A DNA stretch of 64,000 nt, from NCBI RefSeq assembly GCF_000956465.1, contig NZ_JYJA01000039.1:1-64000 (forward strand), in the 5' to 3' direction. Both the position numbers and the translations under genes were made by a program. Within the stretch, counting starts at the first letter, position 1. Every line of letters starts with the position of its first letter. The notes beneath the pieces are model-generated. The model did not search any database. It was not told the origin of the DNA and saw only the letters and a program-made list of their open reading frames with translations. This document shows positions 1-8,619 of the stretch, one piece after another. Origin of the DNA: Microbacterium trichothecenolyticum. GTDB lineage: Bacteria > Actinomycetota > Actinomycetes > Actinomycetales > Microbacteriaceae.

Positions 1-77
1 CGAACCCGGAAGCTAAGCCTCTCAGCGCCGATGGTACTGCAGGGGGGACCCTGTGGGAGAGTAGGACACCGCCGGAC
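1..77 (+). rRNA. rrf: 5S ribosomal RNA, 3' part (5' end outside window)
   Basis: The first 77 bases match the 3' two thirds of actinobacterial 5S rRNA: the CGAACCCGGAAGCTAAG segment, then the GGTACTGC and GTGGGAGAGTAGG segments, ending at GCCGGAC. The 5' part lies before the window, so an rRNA operon ends here. Confidence 0.95.
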
Positions 78-86
78 ACCCATTCA

Positions 87-118
87 CGGAATGGCCACCC
101 CCACGGGTGGCCATTCCG
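87..118 (+). terminator. Terminator hairpin after 5S rRNA
   Basis: A perfect 14-bp stem (87-100 with 105-118) with a 4-base loop sits ten bases after the 5S end. It is the expected rRNA operon terminator. There is no long T tract. Confidence 0.85.
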
Positions 119-254
119 CGTTAACAGCCCGACATTCGCGGTCGGATGAGCCGCCCGTTCATCAGGGGGTGGGCAGTCGCTCTGCGCGGCTGCCCAGCGG
201 AGCGCGCGTTCCCGCCTGGTCGGTGCGGCGGGACGGCCAGGACGACGGGGCGTG

Positions 255-1292
255 CTAACGCGTGGTCTCGCGCACGATGAGGCGTGTCGGCAGCATGCTG
301 CGCCGGGGCTCCTGCGTCGGGCCGCCGGTCTGGAGGCGCATGAGCATGATGTCCACGATCTCGTCGGCCATCTCGTCGTTCGAGGGCTCGATCGTTGTCA
401 ATCGAGGCGAGGTGTAGGAACTCGCCCGTACATTGTCGAACCCCACCACCTGAACGTCCTCGGGAACGCGGATGCCGCGATCCGTGAGCGCCCGCAACGC
501 TCCGTGGGCGCTGGAGTCAGTGAGAGCGAAGACGCCGTCGAAGGGGACGCCGGCGTCGACGAGCGCCGAGATCGCCCGGAATCCGTCGGCCATGTCGAGC
601 CCGGTGTTGAGGATGAGTTCCTGCCTCACTCCGAGGCCGCGTCCGCGGTGCGCATCCGCGTACCCCCGTGTGCGAAGGGTCTGAAGGGACTCGCCCCCCG
701 ACCCGGCGCCGCCGAGCGCGACCACCGCCCGCGCACCGCGGTCGAGCAGATGACCTGTCGCCATCGCCCCGCCGCCGACGTTGTCCATCAGGACGTGGTC
801 GAACCGGGCGGACACGGCGCGTTCGCCGAGCAGGATGATCGGCTTGTTCGGGAGGATCCGATCGAGCTCGGCGGACTCGCTCGCCGCGATCGCAAGGATG
901 AATCCGTCGTATGTCTCGAGCTGCGACGCCGCGAGGGAGTCCATCTCCGTAGCCATCGCGCCGCGCGTGTTCTCGGTCACCAAACGGATGCCGCGTTCAG
1001 CGAACAGGCGAGAAAGCCGCTCGGCCAGCTCGCCGTAGTACTCCGATGCCAGGACGGGCACGCCGAGGCCGACCATCCCCGTCCGCCCCTTCCGCAGCGA
1101 GCGAGCACTCTGATTGAGTCGATAGCCCAGCTCGTCGATGACGCGGGCGACACGGTCGATCGTCTCCACACTGACCCGCTCGGTACGACCGTTCACAACG
1201 TTGGACACAGTCTGCGCCGAGACCCCCGCCTGCTGGGCGACATCCTGCATCGTCACGTGCGGGTTCGTACGGGATCTGGCTCGTTGTTGCAT
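255..1292 (-). CDS. LacI family transcriptional regulator
   Basis: 345-residue DNA-binding sugar-responsive regulator of normal family length. Residues 13-60 form the LacI helix-turn-helix plus hinge helix (TMQDVAQQAGVSAQTVSNVV, then LNQSARSLRKGRT). From about residue 72 the periplasmic-binding-protein-like sensor domain follows, including the family signature VVGFDNVRASSYTSPRLTTI near the C-terminus. It is transcribed away from the GH43 cluster and lies between the rRNA operon and a lacI relic. A TAGAG/CTCTA inverted repeat 30 bases upstream is a plausible autoregulatory operator. Its effector cannot be read from sequence; control of the neighbouring GH43 genes is possible from position only. 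Confidence 0.93.
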   Translation of the reverse strand: MQQRARSRTNPHVTMQDVAQQAGVSAQTVSNVVNGRTERVSVETIDRVARVIDELGYRLNQSARSLRKGRTGMVGLGVPVLASEYYGELAERLSRLFAERGIRLVTENTRGAMATEMDSLAASQLETYDGFILAIAASESAELDRILPNKPIILLGERAVSARFDHVLMDNVGGGAMATGHLLDRGARAVVALGGAGSGGESLQTLRTRGYADAHRGRGLGVRQELILNTGLDMADGFRAISALVDAGVPFDGVFALTDSSAHGALRALTDRGIRVPEDVQVVGFDNVRASSYTSPRLTTIEPSNDEMADEIVDIMLMRLQTGGPTQEPRRSMLPTRLIVRETTR

Positions 1293-1321
1293 CCGGGTCG
1301 GTTCGTTTCGGCGCCGTGGGA

Positions 1322-1334
1322 TAGAGCGACTCTA
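1322..1334. promoter_or_regulatory. Inverted repeat upstream of lacI, possible auto-operator
   Basis: TAGAG-CGA-CTCTA lies 30 bases before the lacI start codon. LacI-family operators are short palindromes with a central CG, and family members often repress themselves. The link to this LacI protein is inferred from position. Confidence 0.4.
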
Positions 1335-1441
1335 CCGGCGTCTCGCCGTTCGACGCGCTCAGATCCGCAGTCTGCGCCGCCACTCCCGTCCATCGGTCAT
1401 CGTGAGACGTGAGCCCGCGTGGTCCTGCAGCCTAGGCGGAG

Positions 1442-1800
1442 ACGTCTTCCGCCCACCACTATGACGTCGCCGAGACCGCCGGTGTCTCGCACGCGACGGT
1501 GTCCCGGGCGATCGACGGCGGGGGAGGGCTGACCGATGAGACGCGCCGCCACGTGCTGGTGGTGGTCGCCCGCGTCGGGGACGAGCCGAACATCTCGGCG
1601 TGCGTCCTCGCCGGACGCGTGCGTCCTCGCCGGACGCGTGCGTCCTCAGCTCGCTGCCGTCGTGGCGACAAGCGGTGGTTCGCCGCGGGCAGCACGGCCG
1701 CTCGATGCGGTCGATCGCGCGACCAGGCGGAGCGGATTCGCGCTGACGATCGTCGCCGCTCACGGCGATCGGCACCCCGACCGACGACTTCGCCGAGTTC
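1442..1800 (+). pseudogene. Decayed lacI-family regulator, frameshifted by a 19-bp tandem duplication
   Basis: From 1445 the sequence encodes a textbook LacI helix-turn-helix (YDVAETAGVSHATVSRAID) and a recognisable hinge (PNISACVLAGR). A stop at 1433 and the lack of a start codon before the HTH show the N-terminus is gone. At 1602-1639 a 19-bp unit is present twice. 19 is not a multiple of three, so the frame shifts there. Removing one copy joins the HTH frame to a downstream frame that reads LAAVVATSG and then ALTIVA, as at the start of a LacI sensor domain. Similarity then fades, and the downstream frame ends at a stop at 1929-1931. This is a non-functional paralogue beside the intact lacI. 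Confidence 0.75.
1602..1639 (+). repeat. Tandem duplication, two 19-bp copies
   Basis: GCGTCCTCGCCGGACGCGT occurs at 1602-1620 and again at 1621-1639, followed by a partial third start (GCGTCCTC). It lies inside the lacI relic and accounts for its frameshift. Confidence 0.95.
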
Positions 1801-1993
1801 GCCGTCGCGATAGTGCTCCATTCGATCGGAGAGGGGCCGCCGTGGCCGGATCCGATGGCGCGGCTCGGCTCGTGCTGCGCGCGACCGCTGGACCTTTGAG
1901 CGCTCCACGACGGGCGGACGGGGCAGTCTGAGGAGTAGGCGCGATCTGCGGGATGTAGCTCGGGAACATCTTGAGGTGGACGCGCATGTTCGT

Positions 1994-2042
1994 TGATAGC
2001 GCGAACATTCGCCCTTGTGAGCCCAAGCTGTGACCGCTAACA
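1994..2042. promoter_or_regulatory. Two LacI-type operators upstream of the GH43 cluster
   Basis: TGATAGCGCGAACA (1994-2007) and TGTGACCGCTAACA (2029-2042) each differ at two positions from the symmetric site TGTTAGCGCTAACA, typical of LacI-family sugar repressors in Actinobacteria. Their centres are 35 bases apart. The first site also sits in a wider ATGTTCG-N9-CGAACAT repeat (1986-2008). They lie about 150 bases before the first GH43 start codon, so they probably control the GH43 cluster. Confidence 0.6.
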
Positions 2043-2186
2043 TGCGAACGACCGCCGATGAGGACGGGCCGCACGCAGCAGTGCTCAGCAGATCTGGGGC
2101 GCGGGAGACTGCGACCGGCCGTCGTCTCCGCGTTCCGACACGCGGTGCAGGCGGCTCGAGGTTGATCGATCAATGAGGAGGAGACC

Positions 2187-4613
2187 TTGACCAGAGAAAA
2201 GATCCATCACGCGGCAAGACGCCGCAGGATGGCGGCCGTCCTAGGTGTGGCGATCGCCGCCAGCGCGCTCCTCGTGAGCGGGCTCGCCCAGCCGGCCACC
2301 GCGGCCGATGAGGAGCTCATCGCGAACGGCGGATTCGAGTCCGGCCTCGAGGGCTGGTTCGTGAACAACGGGAACGCCACCGACGGCGGCACCCTGTCGA
2401 TCGTCGGCGACGCCTACTCGGGGGCATCCGCGATCAAGATCGCCGGCCGCACGACCACCGGCTCCGGGCCCATGCAGGATCTGAGCGGCAAGGTGCAGGC
2501 CGGCCAGACCTACACGATCAAGGCCCGGGTGAAGTACGACAACGCGAGCAGCCCGGCCACCAAGCAGTTCTTCGCCACGATGCACTACGGCGGAGGGACC
2601 TACACCAACCTGGGCAGCACCACGCCTGGGCGCGGGCAGTGGGGCTACATCAACGCGACCTTCACGATCCCCGCGAGCCAGAGCGTGTCGACCGCGCGCC
2701 TGTTCATCGAGACGCCGTGGACCAGCTCGCCCTCGAGCGACCCGAACACCCACCTGATGGACTTCGTGGTGGATGACGTCTCGCTCGTCGGCACGCCCCC
2801 GCCGCCCCCACCGTCCAAGACGATCGAGGTCGTCGGCAAGCTCCCCGGTGAGCACAACCCGCTCATCGGGCACAAGTTCGGAGCCGACGGCTTCGGCTAC
2901 GCCGAGGACGGCCGGGTCTACATGTTCATGACCAACGACACCCAGGGCTACGCGCCCGACCCGGTGACCGGCATCTCGCCGCAGATCAACTACGGCAGCA
3001 TCAACCAGATCACGCTGATCTCGTCCGAGGACCTCGTGAACTGGACCGACCACGGCGAGATCCAGGTGGCCGGGCCGCAGGGCGTCGCACCCTACACGAG
3101 CAACTCGTGGGCACCGGGCTTCGCGAAGAAGACGATCAACGGCGTCGACAAGTACTTCCTGTACTACGCGAACGGCGGGGGATCCAGCAACGTCCTCGTC
3201 GGGGACTCGCCCATCGGGCCGTGGACCAATGTGCGATCGAGCACGCTGATCAACGGCACCACCCCCGGCGCGTCGGGCGTCAGCTGGCTGTTCGACCCGG
3301 CACCGCTGGTGACCGACGACGGCAAGGCATACCTCTACTTCGGTGGCGGCCCGGCCTCGACGAGCTTCCCGGCGGCCGAGCGGTTCAACAACCCGAAGAA
3401 CATCCGCGTGATCGAGCTCGGTGACGACATGGTCTCCACCAAGGGGACCGCGGCGGTGGTGGATGCCCCCGTGGCGTTCGAGGCCGCGCAGGTCTTCGAG
3501 CGCCAGGGCAAGTACTACCTGTCGTACTCGTCGCACTTCGGAGGCAACGACTTCGGCGGCAACCAGACCGCGCTTCCGGGCTACCCCGGCGGCGGCCAGA
3601 TCGGCTACATGATCTCGGATGACCCGATGTCGTTCCCGAAGGAGGCCTACGCGGGCGTCCTGTTCCCGAACCAGTCGCAGTTCTTCGGCGCCGGCACGGG
3701 CGGCAACAACCACCAGTCGGTGTTCGAGTTCGAGGGCAAGTACTACTTCACCTACCACGCGCCCACCCTGAACAAGCGCATCAACGGCAACACCACTCAG
3801 GGGTACCGCAGCCCGCACATCCAGGAGCTGACCTTCAACGAGGACGGCACCGCGAAGCAGGTCGTGGGCGATTACGCCGGTGTGGCCCAGGTGAAGGACT
3901 TCGATCCGTTCCGCACGTTCGAGGCGGAGACCCTCGGCTGGAGCAAGGGCATCGCGACGCAGAAGGTCGATGGCGGATCGCCGCAGTTCGGTGCCGCCGC
4001 GCCCAACCTCGTCGTGAAGGACATCGACAACGGCGACTGGACGGCGCTGTCGTCGGTGGCGTTCGGGGACGCCGGGGCGGCCTCCGTCACGGTGAAGGTG
4101 AAGCCGCTGCAGAACGGTGGATCGATCAACGTGCGCACCGGCAGCGAGACCGGACCGATCGTGGGCACGATCCCTGTCACCGGCACGGCCGGCCAGTGGA
4201 CCGATCTGACCGCCGACCTCGCGGGACTGACGGGCACGCACGACGTGTTCTTCACCTTCCAGGGCGGCAGCGGCGACCTGTTCGAGCTCGACACGTGGTC
4301 GTTCGCCGAGTCGGCGGCGCCGTCGCTCGACGTCTCCGCCGACGCAGCTTCACGCTGCGTCGCGGGCAAGTCGGTGCTGACGGTCAAGGTGACCAACTCC
4401 GATGAGGTGCCCGTGACCGCGACGGTCACGACCCCGTACGGCTCGAAGTCGTCGATCGTCATCGCACCCGGCAAGTCGGTCTCCAGCGCGTTCACGACGC
4501 GTCAGGCGAACACGCCGGCCGGCGCAGCCGACGTCGCCGTCACGGCGACTGTCGGGGGCCAGCAGGTGTCCACCGCCGTGTCGGCGCCCATCGCCGCGCA
4601 CAGCTGCGGTTGA
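2187..4613 (+). CDS. Secreted GH43 glycoside hydrolase with CBM22 and CBM6-like modules
   Basis: 808 residues, with a TTG start chosen for the GAGGAGGAG ribosome binding site. Order of parts: signal peptide (1-40, cleaved near PATAA); CBM22-like module (43-200); proline linker (PPPPPP); five-bladed GH43 domain (about 218-575); CBM6-like module (578-713); and a C-terminal beta module with two cysteines ending in SCG (714-808). The GH43 triad looks complete: base Asp234 (GADGFGY), pKa-tuning Asp370 (FDPAPLVTDDGK) and acid Glu432 (FEAAQVFE). Expected activity is arabinofuranosidase or xylosidase on arabinoxylan or arabinan outside the cell; exact specificity is not readable. It is first in a three-gene secreted cluster below two LacI-type operators. 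Confidence 0.92.
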   Translation: MTREKIHHAARRRRMAAVLGVAIAASALLVSGLAQPATAADEELIANGGFESGLEGWFVNNGNATDGGTLSIVGDAYSGASAIKIAGRTTTGSGPMQDLSGKVQAGQTYTIKARVKYDNASSPATKQFFATMHYGGGTYTNLGSTTPGRGQWGYINATFTIPASQSVSTARLFIETPWTSSPSSDPNTHLMDFVVDDVSLVGTPPPPPPSKTIEVVGKLPGEHNPLIGHKFGADGFGYAEDGRVYMFMTNDTQGYAPDPVTGISPQINYGSINQITLISSEDLVNWTDHGEIQVAGPQGVAPYTSNSWAPGFAKKTINGVDKYFLYYANGGGSSNVLVGDSPIGPWTNVRSSTLINGTTPGASGVSWLFDPAPLVTDDGKAYLYFGGGPASTSFPAAERFNNPKNIRVIELGDDMVSTKGTAAVVDAPVAFEAAQVFERQGKYYLSYSSHFGGNDFGGNQTALPGYPGGGQIGYMISDDPMSFPKEAYAGVLFPNQSQFFGAGTGGNNHQSVFEFEGKYYFTYHAPTLNKRINGNTTQGYRSPHIQELTFNEDGTAKQVVGDYAGVAQVKDFDPFRTFEAETLGWSKGIATQKVDGGSPQFGAAAPNLVVKDIDNGDWTALSSVAFGDAGAASVTVKVKPLQNGGSINVRTGSETGPIVGTIPVTGTAGQWTDLTADLAGLTGTHDVFFTFQGGSGDLFELDTWSFAESAAPSLDVSADAASRCVAGKSVLTVKVTNSDEVPVTATVTTPYGSKSSIVIAPGKSVSSAFTTRQANTPAGAADVAVTATVGGQQVSTAVSAPIAAHSCG

Positions 4614-4620
4614 CGAACCC

Positions 4621-4650
4621 GGGGTGGCGGCTCCGTCCGGCCGTCACCCC
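4621..4650 (+). terminator. Hairpin between GH43 and WxL-like gene
   Basis: GGGGTGGCGGC (4621-4631) pairs with GCCGTCACCCC (4640-4650), 11 bp with one G-T pair. It may reduce read-through into the next gene or stabilise the upstream mRNA. Confidence 0.5.
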
Positions 4651-4692
4651 GACTTCCGCGAGCGGCGATGCCGCCGAGAATCAGGAGACAGA

Positions 4693-5313
4693 ATGAAGAA
4701 GCCAGGAATGCTCGCCCGCACAGCGGCGTGCGCTCTGGGAGGGATGCTGCTGCTCGGCGCTGCCGGTGCGGCCGCCGCCGACGAACTCGGTGATGACGAC
4801 GTGCAGGTCAGCGTCGACATCGCCGCTCTGCCGCCCGTGGGCGCACTGACGATGAGCGTCGTCGCGGGCGGGGCGGTGCTGACCGAGGCGCCCTCGACCG
4901 ACCCCGATCTGCGCGAGTTCACCGGGGTGCTGCCGACGGTGACCGTGACCGACGATCGGGAAGAGGTGCCCGAGGGGGCGTTCTGGTACGTCACGGGTCA
5001 GTCCTCGGCGTTCACCGCCGCGGGCGCGACGCCGATCGGTCCGGAGCAACTGGGCTGGACCCCGCGCCTGCTCACCCCGAACGACGGAGAAGTCGCAGAG
5101 GGGCCCGAGGTCGGTACCGTCTTCGACTCCGCGCCGAACAACGTGGGCCTCGAGGGCGAGGAGTTCCTTGCCCTCGCGCTGGACTCCGGCGAGGCGCGAA
5201 CGGTCGGGCAGTGGCAGGCGAACGCCGACCTGCGCCTGAAGACGCCCGCGGACGTCGAGCCGGGAAGCTACTCGGCCACGCTCACGCTCACGCTCTGGGA
5301 GGACGCGCTGTAG
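4693..5313 (+). CDS. Secreted WxL-domain-like protein
   Basis: 206 residues starting at ATG 4693 behind AGGAGA (4683-4688). A signal peptide (KKPGML, then a hydrophobic stretch to GAAAA) is followed by one beta-rich domain. That domain ends in the pattern PGSYSATLTLTLWED, which resembles the last strands of WxL surface domains, including a conserved W in TVGQWQANADLRL. WxL domains bind peptidoglycan non-covalently in Gram-positive bacteria. No catalytic motif is seen. Being sandwiched between two GH43 enzyme genes, it could display or organise them at the cell surface; that role is inference. Confidence 0.75.
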   Translation: MKKPGMLARTAACALGGMLLLGAAGAAAADELGDDDVQVSVDIAALPPVGALTMSVVAGGAVLTEAPSTDPDLREFTGVLPTVTVTDDREEVPEGAFWYVTGQSSAFTAAGATPIGPEQLGWTPRLLTPNDGEVAEGPEVGTVFDSAPNNVGLEGEEFLALALDSGEARTVGQWQANADLRLKTPADVEPGSYSATLTLTLWEDAL

Positions 5314-5331
5314 CGATCCCGCGCGTTCCGG

Positions 5332-5356
5332 GGCCGGCGGGACACACCCGCCGGCC
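5332..5356 (+). terminator. Hairpin after WxL-like gene
   Basis: GGCCGGCGGG (5332-5341) pairs perfectly with CCCGCCGGCC (5347-5356) around a 5-base loop, 18 bases after the stop codon. There is no T tract. Confidence 0.6.
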
Positions 5357-5452
5357 TCGGGACGACGGTGGACCGTCCCGTCGCGGACGGCATCCGGACC
5401 ACACCCCTCTGCGCAGCCGACTGCGCTCGCGCTCTCGACCAAGGAGAAACCC

Positions 5453-8400
5453 TTGTCCCCGTCATCCACCTCATTCGGGCCGCGCTCGGCGCAGCCCGAC
5501 GTTCTCGACCGCCCACCCGCCGGCAGGTCCGGCAGAGGCCGGCTGCGGCACCTCGCCCTCGCGAGCGCCGCCATCGTCGCTGCCGGCCTGCTCCTCGCCG
5601 CTCCGCCCGCCCAGGCCGCCGATCCGTGGCAGCCGGACTCCGGTTACACGTCCACCGACAAGGGGGACGGAACCTACAGCGTTCCGCTGCTGAACGCCGA
5701 CGTCCCCGACGTCTCGGTCGAACGCGTCCCCGCGGCCGAGAACGACGAGGGCCGCGACATCTACTACATGATCAGCACGACGATGCACCTGAGCCCCGGT
5801 GCTCCCATCATGAAGTCGTACGACCTGGTGAACTGGGAGATCGTCAACTACGTCTTCGACCGTGCCGACATCAGCGACTCCTTCTCGCTGCGCAACGGAC
5901 AGACCTCCTACGGGCAGGGGCAGTGGGCGTCGTCGATCCGGTATCACGACGGCAAGTGGTACGTCGCGTTCAACACCAACAACCTCGGCGGGTCCTACCT
6001 CTATGTGACGGACGACATCGACGACGGGTCCTGGGAGCGCATCGCGTTGGGTCGTGCGTTCCACGACCCGTCGCTGTTCTTCGACGTCGACGGCACCGCG
6101 TACATCTTCTACGGCTCGGGATCGACGAGCGCCGTGAAGCTCAGCAGCGACATGCGAACCGTGGTGGCGGAGTACCCGCAGATCCTCCGGACCTCCGACT
6201 ACCCCGGGTCGTCGTTCATCGGCGGTCTCTTCGAGGGCGCGCAGGTGCAGTACATCGACGGCAAGTACTACATCGTGATCATCACGTGGCCGTCGGGCCA
6301 GGGCCGTCAGGTCGCACTGTTCCGCTCCGATCACCTGCTCGGGCGCTATGAGACCTCCAACGGAAGCAACCCGTACGAGGCGAAGGGCGTGCTCAACTCG
6401 AACGGCTTCGCCCAGGGCAGCCTGGTGCCGATCGCACGCGAGGGCGGTGGGACCGACTGGTGGGGGATGTTCTTCCGCGACACGTTCCCGATCGGACGCA
6501 TTCCCGCGCTGATCCCGGCGACGTGGTCGAACGGGTGGCCGACGTTCGGCAACAACGGGTCGGTCCCGCTCAACGGCACGTTCGCGAAGCCGATCGACCT
6601 GAGTCCTGCCGAAGAGCTGTACGAACGGCAGAAGAGCATCGTGGTCTCGGACGACTTCGACAACGACGCTCCGCAGCGCGCGTACATGGACGAGGACTGG
6701 ACGATCCCCGCGGCTCCCGATGTCGACCAGTCCCTGCTGGGCGTGGAGCTGCTCACCAACCCGGGATTCGAGAGCGGCGCGCAGGGGTGGATCGTGAACG
6801 ACACGGCTACGCTCGCAGCGTCGACGGATGCCGCCACCGGCGCGGGCTCGCTGCAGGTGACCGGTCGCACGACGACCGGCTCGGGTGCGGCGCAGGACGT
6901 GTCGGGGAAGGTGCAGCACAACGTCACGTACGACGTGTCCGCGAAGGTCAAGTACGAGAATCCGAACAGCCCGGCGACGAAGCAGTTCCTGATCACCGCC
7001 CGCTACGGCAGCAGCACCTTCACCAACCTCGCGAGCGTCACGGCCACGCGGGGTCAGTGGGCGACGATCTCGGGCAGCTTCACCGTCCCGGCATCCCAGC
7101 CCCTCTCGTCGATGCGGATCTTCATCGAGACACCGTGGACGAGCAACGCCAATGCGCTGGCGGCGCCCGACACGCACCTCATGGACCTCAAGGTCGACGA
7201 CGTGTCGTTGAAGGGCCGGCCACTCACGACCGAGCTGCCCCACCCCGACGAGATCGCCCCGAACGGGTCGCGCCTCGCGATGCAGTGGGAGTGGAACCAC
7301 GCCCCCGACAACCGGTACTGGTCGCTGACCGATCGCGACGGCTGGCTGCGGCTGACCACCGGCAAGGTCGTCACGGGCAACTTCCGTCACGACAAGCTCT
7401 CGAACAAGGATGAGGTCACGTATCTCGAGGAGGCGCGCAACACGCTGTCGCAGCGCACCTTCGGACCGCGCCAGTCGGCCGAGACGAAGCTCGACATCTC
7501 GGGGATGAAGAACGGCGACGTCGCAGGACTGGCAGCCTTCAACCGCGGCTTCTCGTATGTGGCGGTCAAGCGCGTGAACGGCGTCAACACGGTGGGCGTC
7601 GTCCACCGCGGTCAGCCCTTCTCCGCGACGATCGACCAGGCGGCCGTCGAGTCGTTCGTCGCCGGGTCGACGGCCGATCTCGGGTCCGCCACCGAGGTGC
7701 ACCTGAAGGCGGACCTCGACTTCGCGAATCCGGCCGGTCAGCTGTGGACGACGTTCTTCTACAGCCTGGACGGCCTGAACTGGCAGCAGCTCGGCAACCG
7801 GGTGGGACCGCAGACCCTCGATGGCAGCCTCACGCATTTCATGGGACATCGAATCGGTCTGTTCAACTACGCGACGCAGCAAGCAGGCGGCCACGTCGAT
7901 TTCGACCACTACCTGCTGAGCGACACGCTGACCGCTCAGGGCCTTCCGCTCGACAAGAGCGATCTCGATGCCGCCATCGCGTATGCGGCGACGCTCCAGG
8001 AGGTGGACTACCCCGAGAACGAGTGGGTCGAGCTCGAGGAACTCCTGGCGGAGGCGGCCGGAGCCCGCGCGCGCACCGCGGGCACGCAGAACCAGATCGA
8101 CGCGCCGGAGCGTGCGTTGAGTCTGCAGCTGGCACGGCTCGGAGTGCTCAAGGCCCCCGAGCCCACGCTCGAGGTGTCGATCACGACCGGCGCGCGCTGT
8201 GTCAGCGGCAAGGCGGTGCTGACAGTGCAGACGGCGAACGGCGCAGGGGTGCCGGTCTCGCTGGTCGTCACGACGCCGTACGGCGGGAAGTCGATCGCGG
8301 CGCTCGCGCCGGGAAAGACCACATCGAGCGCGTTCACGACGCGTCAGGTCGCGATCCCCGCGGGTGTCGTGACCGTCGAGGCGTCCGCGACCGTCGACGG

Positions 8401-8455
8401 TGACGCGGTGACGGTGCCGCTGGAATCGCCCATCGCGGCGCGCAGCTGCGGCTGA
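5453..8455 (+). CDS. Secreted multidomain GH43 enzyme with internal CBM22
   Basis: 1000 residues; TTG start with AAGGAG at 5441-5446. Signal peptide 1-56 (AAPPAQAA). The GH43 propeller spans about 60-390, with base Asp86 (ADVPDVS), Asp205 (HDPSLFF) and acid Glu261 (FEGAQ). A strand SDDFDND (399-405) typical of the GH43 C-terminal sandwich is followed by a CBM22 module (about 432-586), and then the rest of the sandwich (QWEWNHAPDNRYWSL, to about 822). A FIVAR-like helical segment (830-905) and a two-cysteine C-terminal module ending SCG (906-1000) follow. Likely an extracellular beta-xylosidase or arabinofuranosidase acting with the first GH43. The CBM22 and the last module are close relatives of those in the 2187 gene. 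Confidence 0.92.
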   Translation: MSPSSTSFGPRSAQPDVLDRPPAGRSGRGRLRHLALASAAIVAAGLLLAAPPAQAADPWQPDSGYTSTDKGDGTYSVPLLNADVPDVSVERVPAAENDEGRDIYYMISTTMHLSPGAPIMKSYDLVNWEIVNYVFDRADISDSFSLRNGQTSYGQGQWASSIRYHDGKWYVAFNTNNLGGSYLYVTDDIDDGSWERIALGRAFHDPSLFFDVDGTAYIFYGSGSTSAVKLSSDMRTVVAEYPQILRTSDYPGSSFIGGLFEGAQVQYIDGKYYIVIITWPSGQGRQVALFRSDHLLGRYETSNGSNPYEAKGVLNSNGFAQGSLVPIAREGGGTDWWGMFFRDTFPIGRIPALIPATWSNGWPTFGNNGSVPLNGTFAKPIDLSPAEELYERQKSIVVSDDFDNDAPQRAYMDEDWTIPAAPDVDQSLLGVELLTNPGFESGAQGWIVNDTATLAASTDAATGAGSLQVTGRTTTGSGAAQDVSGKVQHNVTYDVSAKVKYENPNSPATKQFLITARYGSSTFTNLASVTATRGQWATISGSFTVPASQPLSSMRIFIETPWTSNANALAAPDTHLMDLKVDDVSLKGRPLTTELPHPDEIAPNGSRLAMQWEWNHAPDNRYWSLTDRDGWLRLTTGKVVTGNFRHDKLSNKDEVTYLEEARNTLSQRTFGPRQSAETKLDISGMKNGDVAGLAAFNRGFSYVAVKRVNGVNTVGVVHRGQPFSATIDQAAVESFVAGSTADLGSATEVHLKADLDFANPAGQLWTTFFYSLDGLNWQQLGNRVGPQTLDGSLTHFMGHRIGLFNYATQQAGGHVDFDHYLLSDTLTAQGLPLDKSDLDAAIAYAATLQEVDYPENEWVELEELLAEAAGARARTAGTQNQIDAPERALSLQLARLGVLKAPEPTLEVSITTGARCVSGKAVLTVQTANGAGVPVSLVVTTPYGGKSIAALAPGKTTSSAFTTRQVAIPAGVVTVEASATVDGDAVTVPLESPIAARSCG

Positions 8456-8461
8456 ACGATC

Positions 8462-8498
8462 GGTGCGGCGGTCCGGACGAGCTCCGGACCGCCGCACC
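8462..8498 (+). terminator. Strong terminator after GH43 cluster
   Basis: A perfect 16-bp stem, GGTGCGGCGGTCCGGA (8462-8477) with 8483-8498, and a 5-base loop directly after the second GH43 stop. It closes the secreted enzyme cluster. Confidence 0.85.
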
Positions 8499-8619
8499 CC
8501 GCGCCATCCTGCCGTCCGGCAACCCTTCAACACGGCGGCCGCAGCGGCGTGCGCAACGGACCGCGCGCGGGCAGAATGGCCTCGACGACCGCGTGGCCGT
8601 CAGGACGAAAGAGGTCGGC

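Larger units (their letters stand above)
1293..2186. other. Long intergenic region with lacI relic and operators
   Basis: 894 bases without an intact gene separate lacI from the first GH43 gene. They hold an inverted repeat at 1322-1334, a degraded lacI reading frame from 1442, and two LacI-type operators at 1994-2042. The last 140 bases before the GH43 start show only the ribosome binding site GAGGAGGAG at 2175-2183. Confidence 0.8.

Noticed and set aside
2241..4241. Long open frame of 666 codons on the minus strand, antisense to the first GH43 gene
   Set aside because: Arg/Val/Gly/Leu-rich nonsense product without family features; it mirrors the strongly GC-rich third positions of the real gene.
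5471..8533. Open frame of 1020 codons on the minus strand, antisense to the second GH43 gene
   Set aside because: Same artefact; the plus-strand product has a signal peptide, catalytic triad and ribosome binding site.
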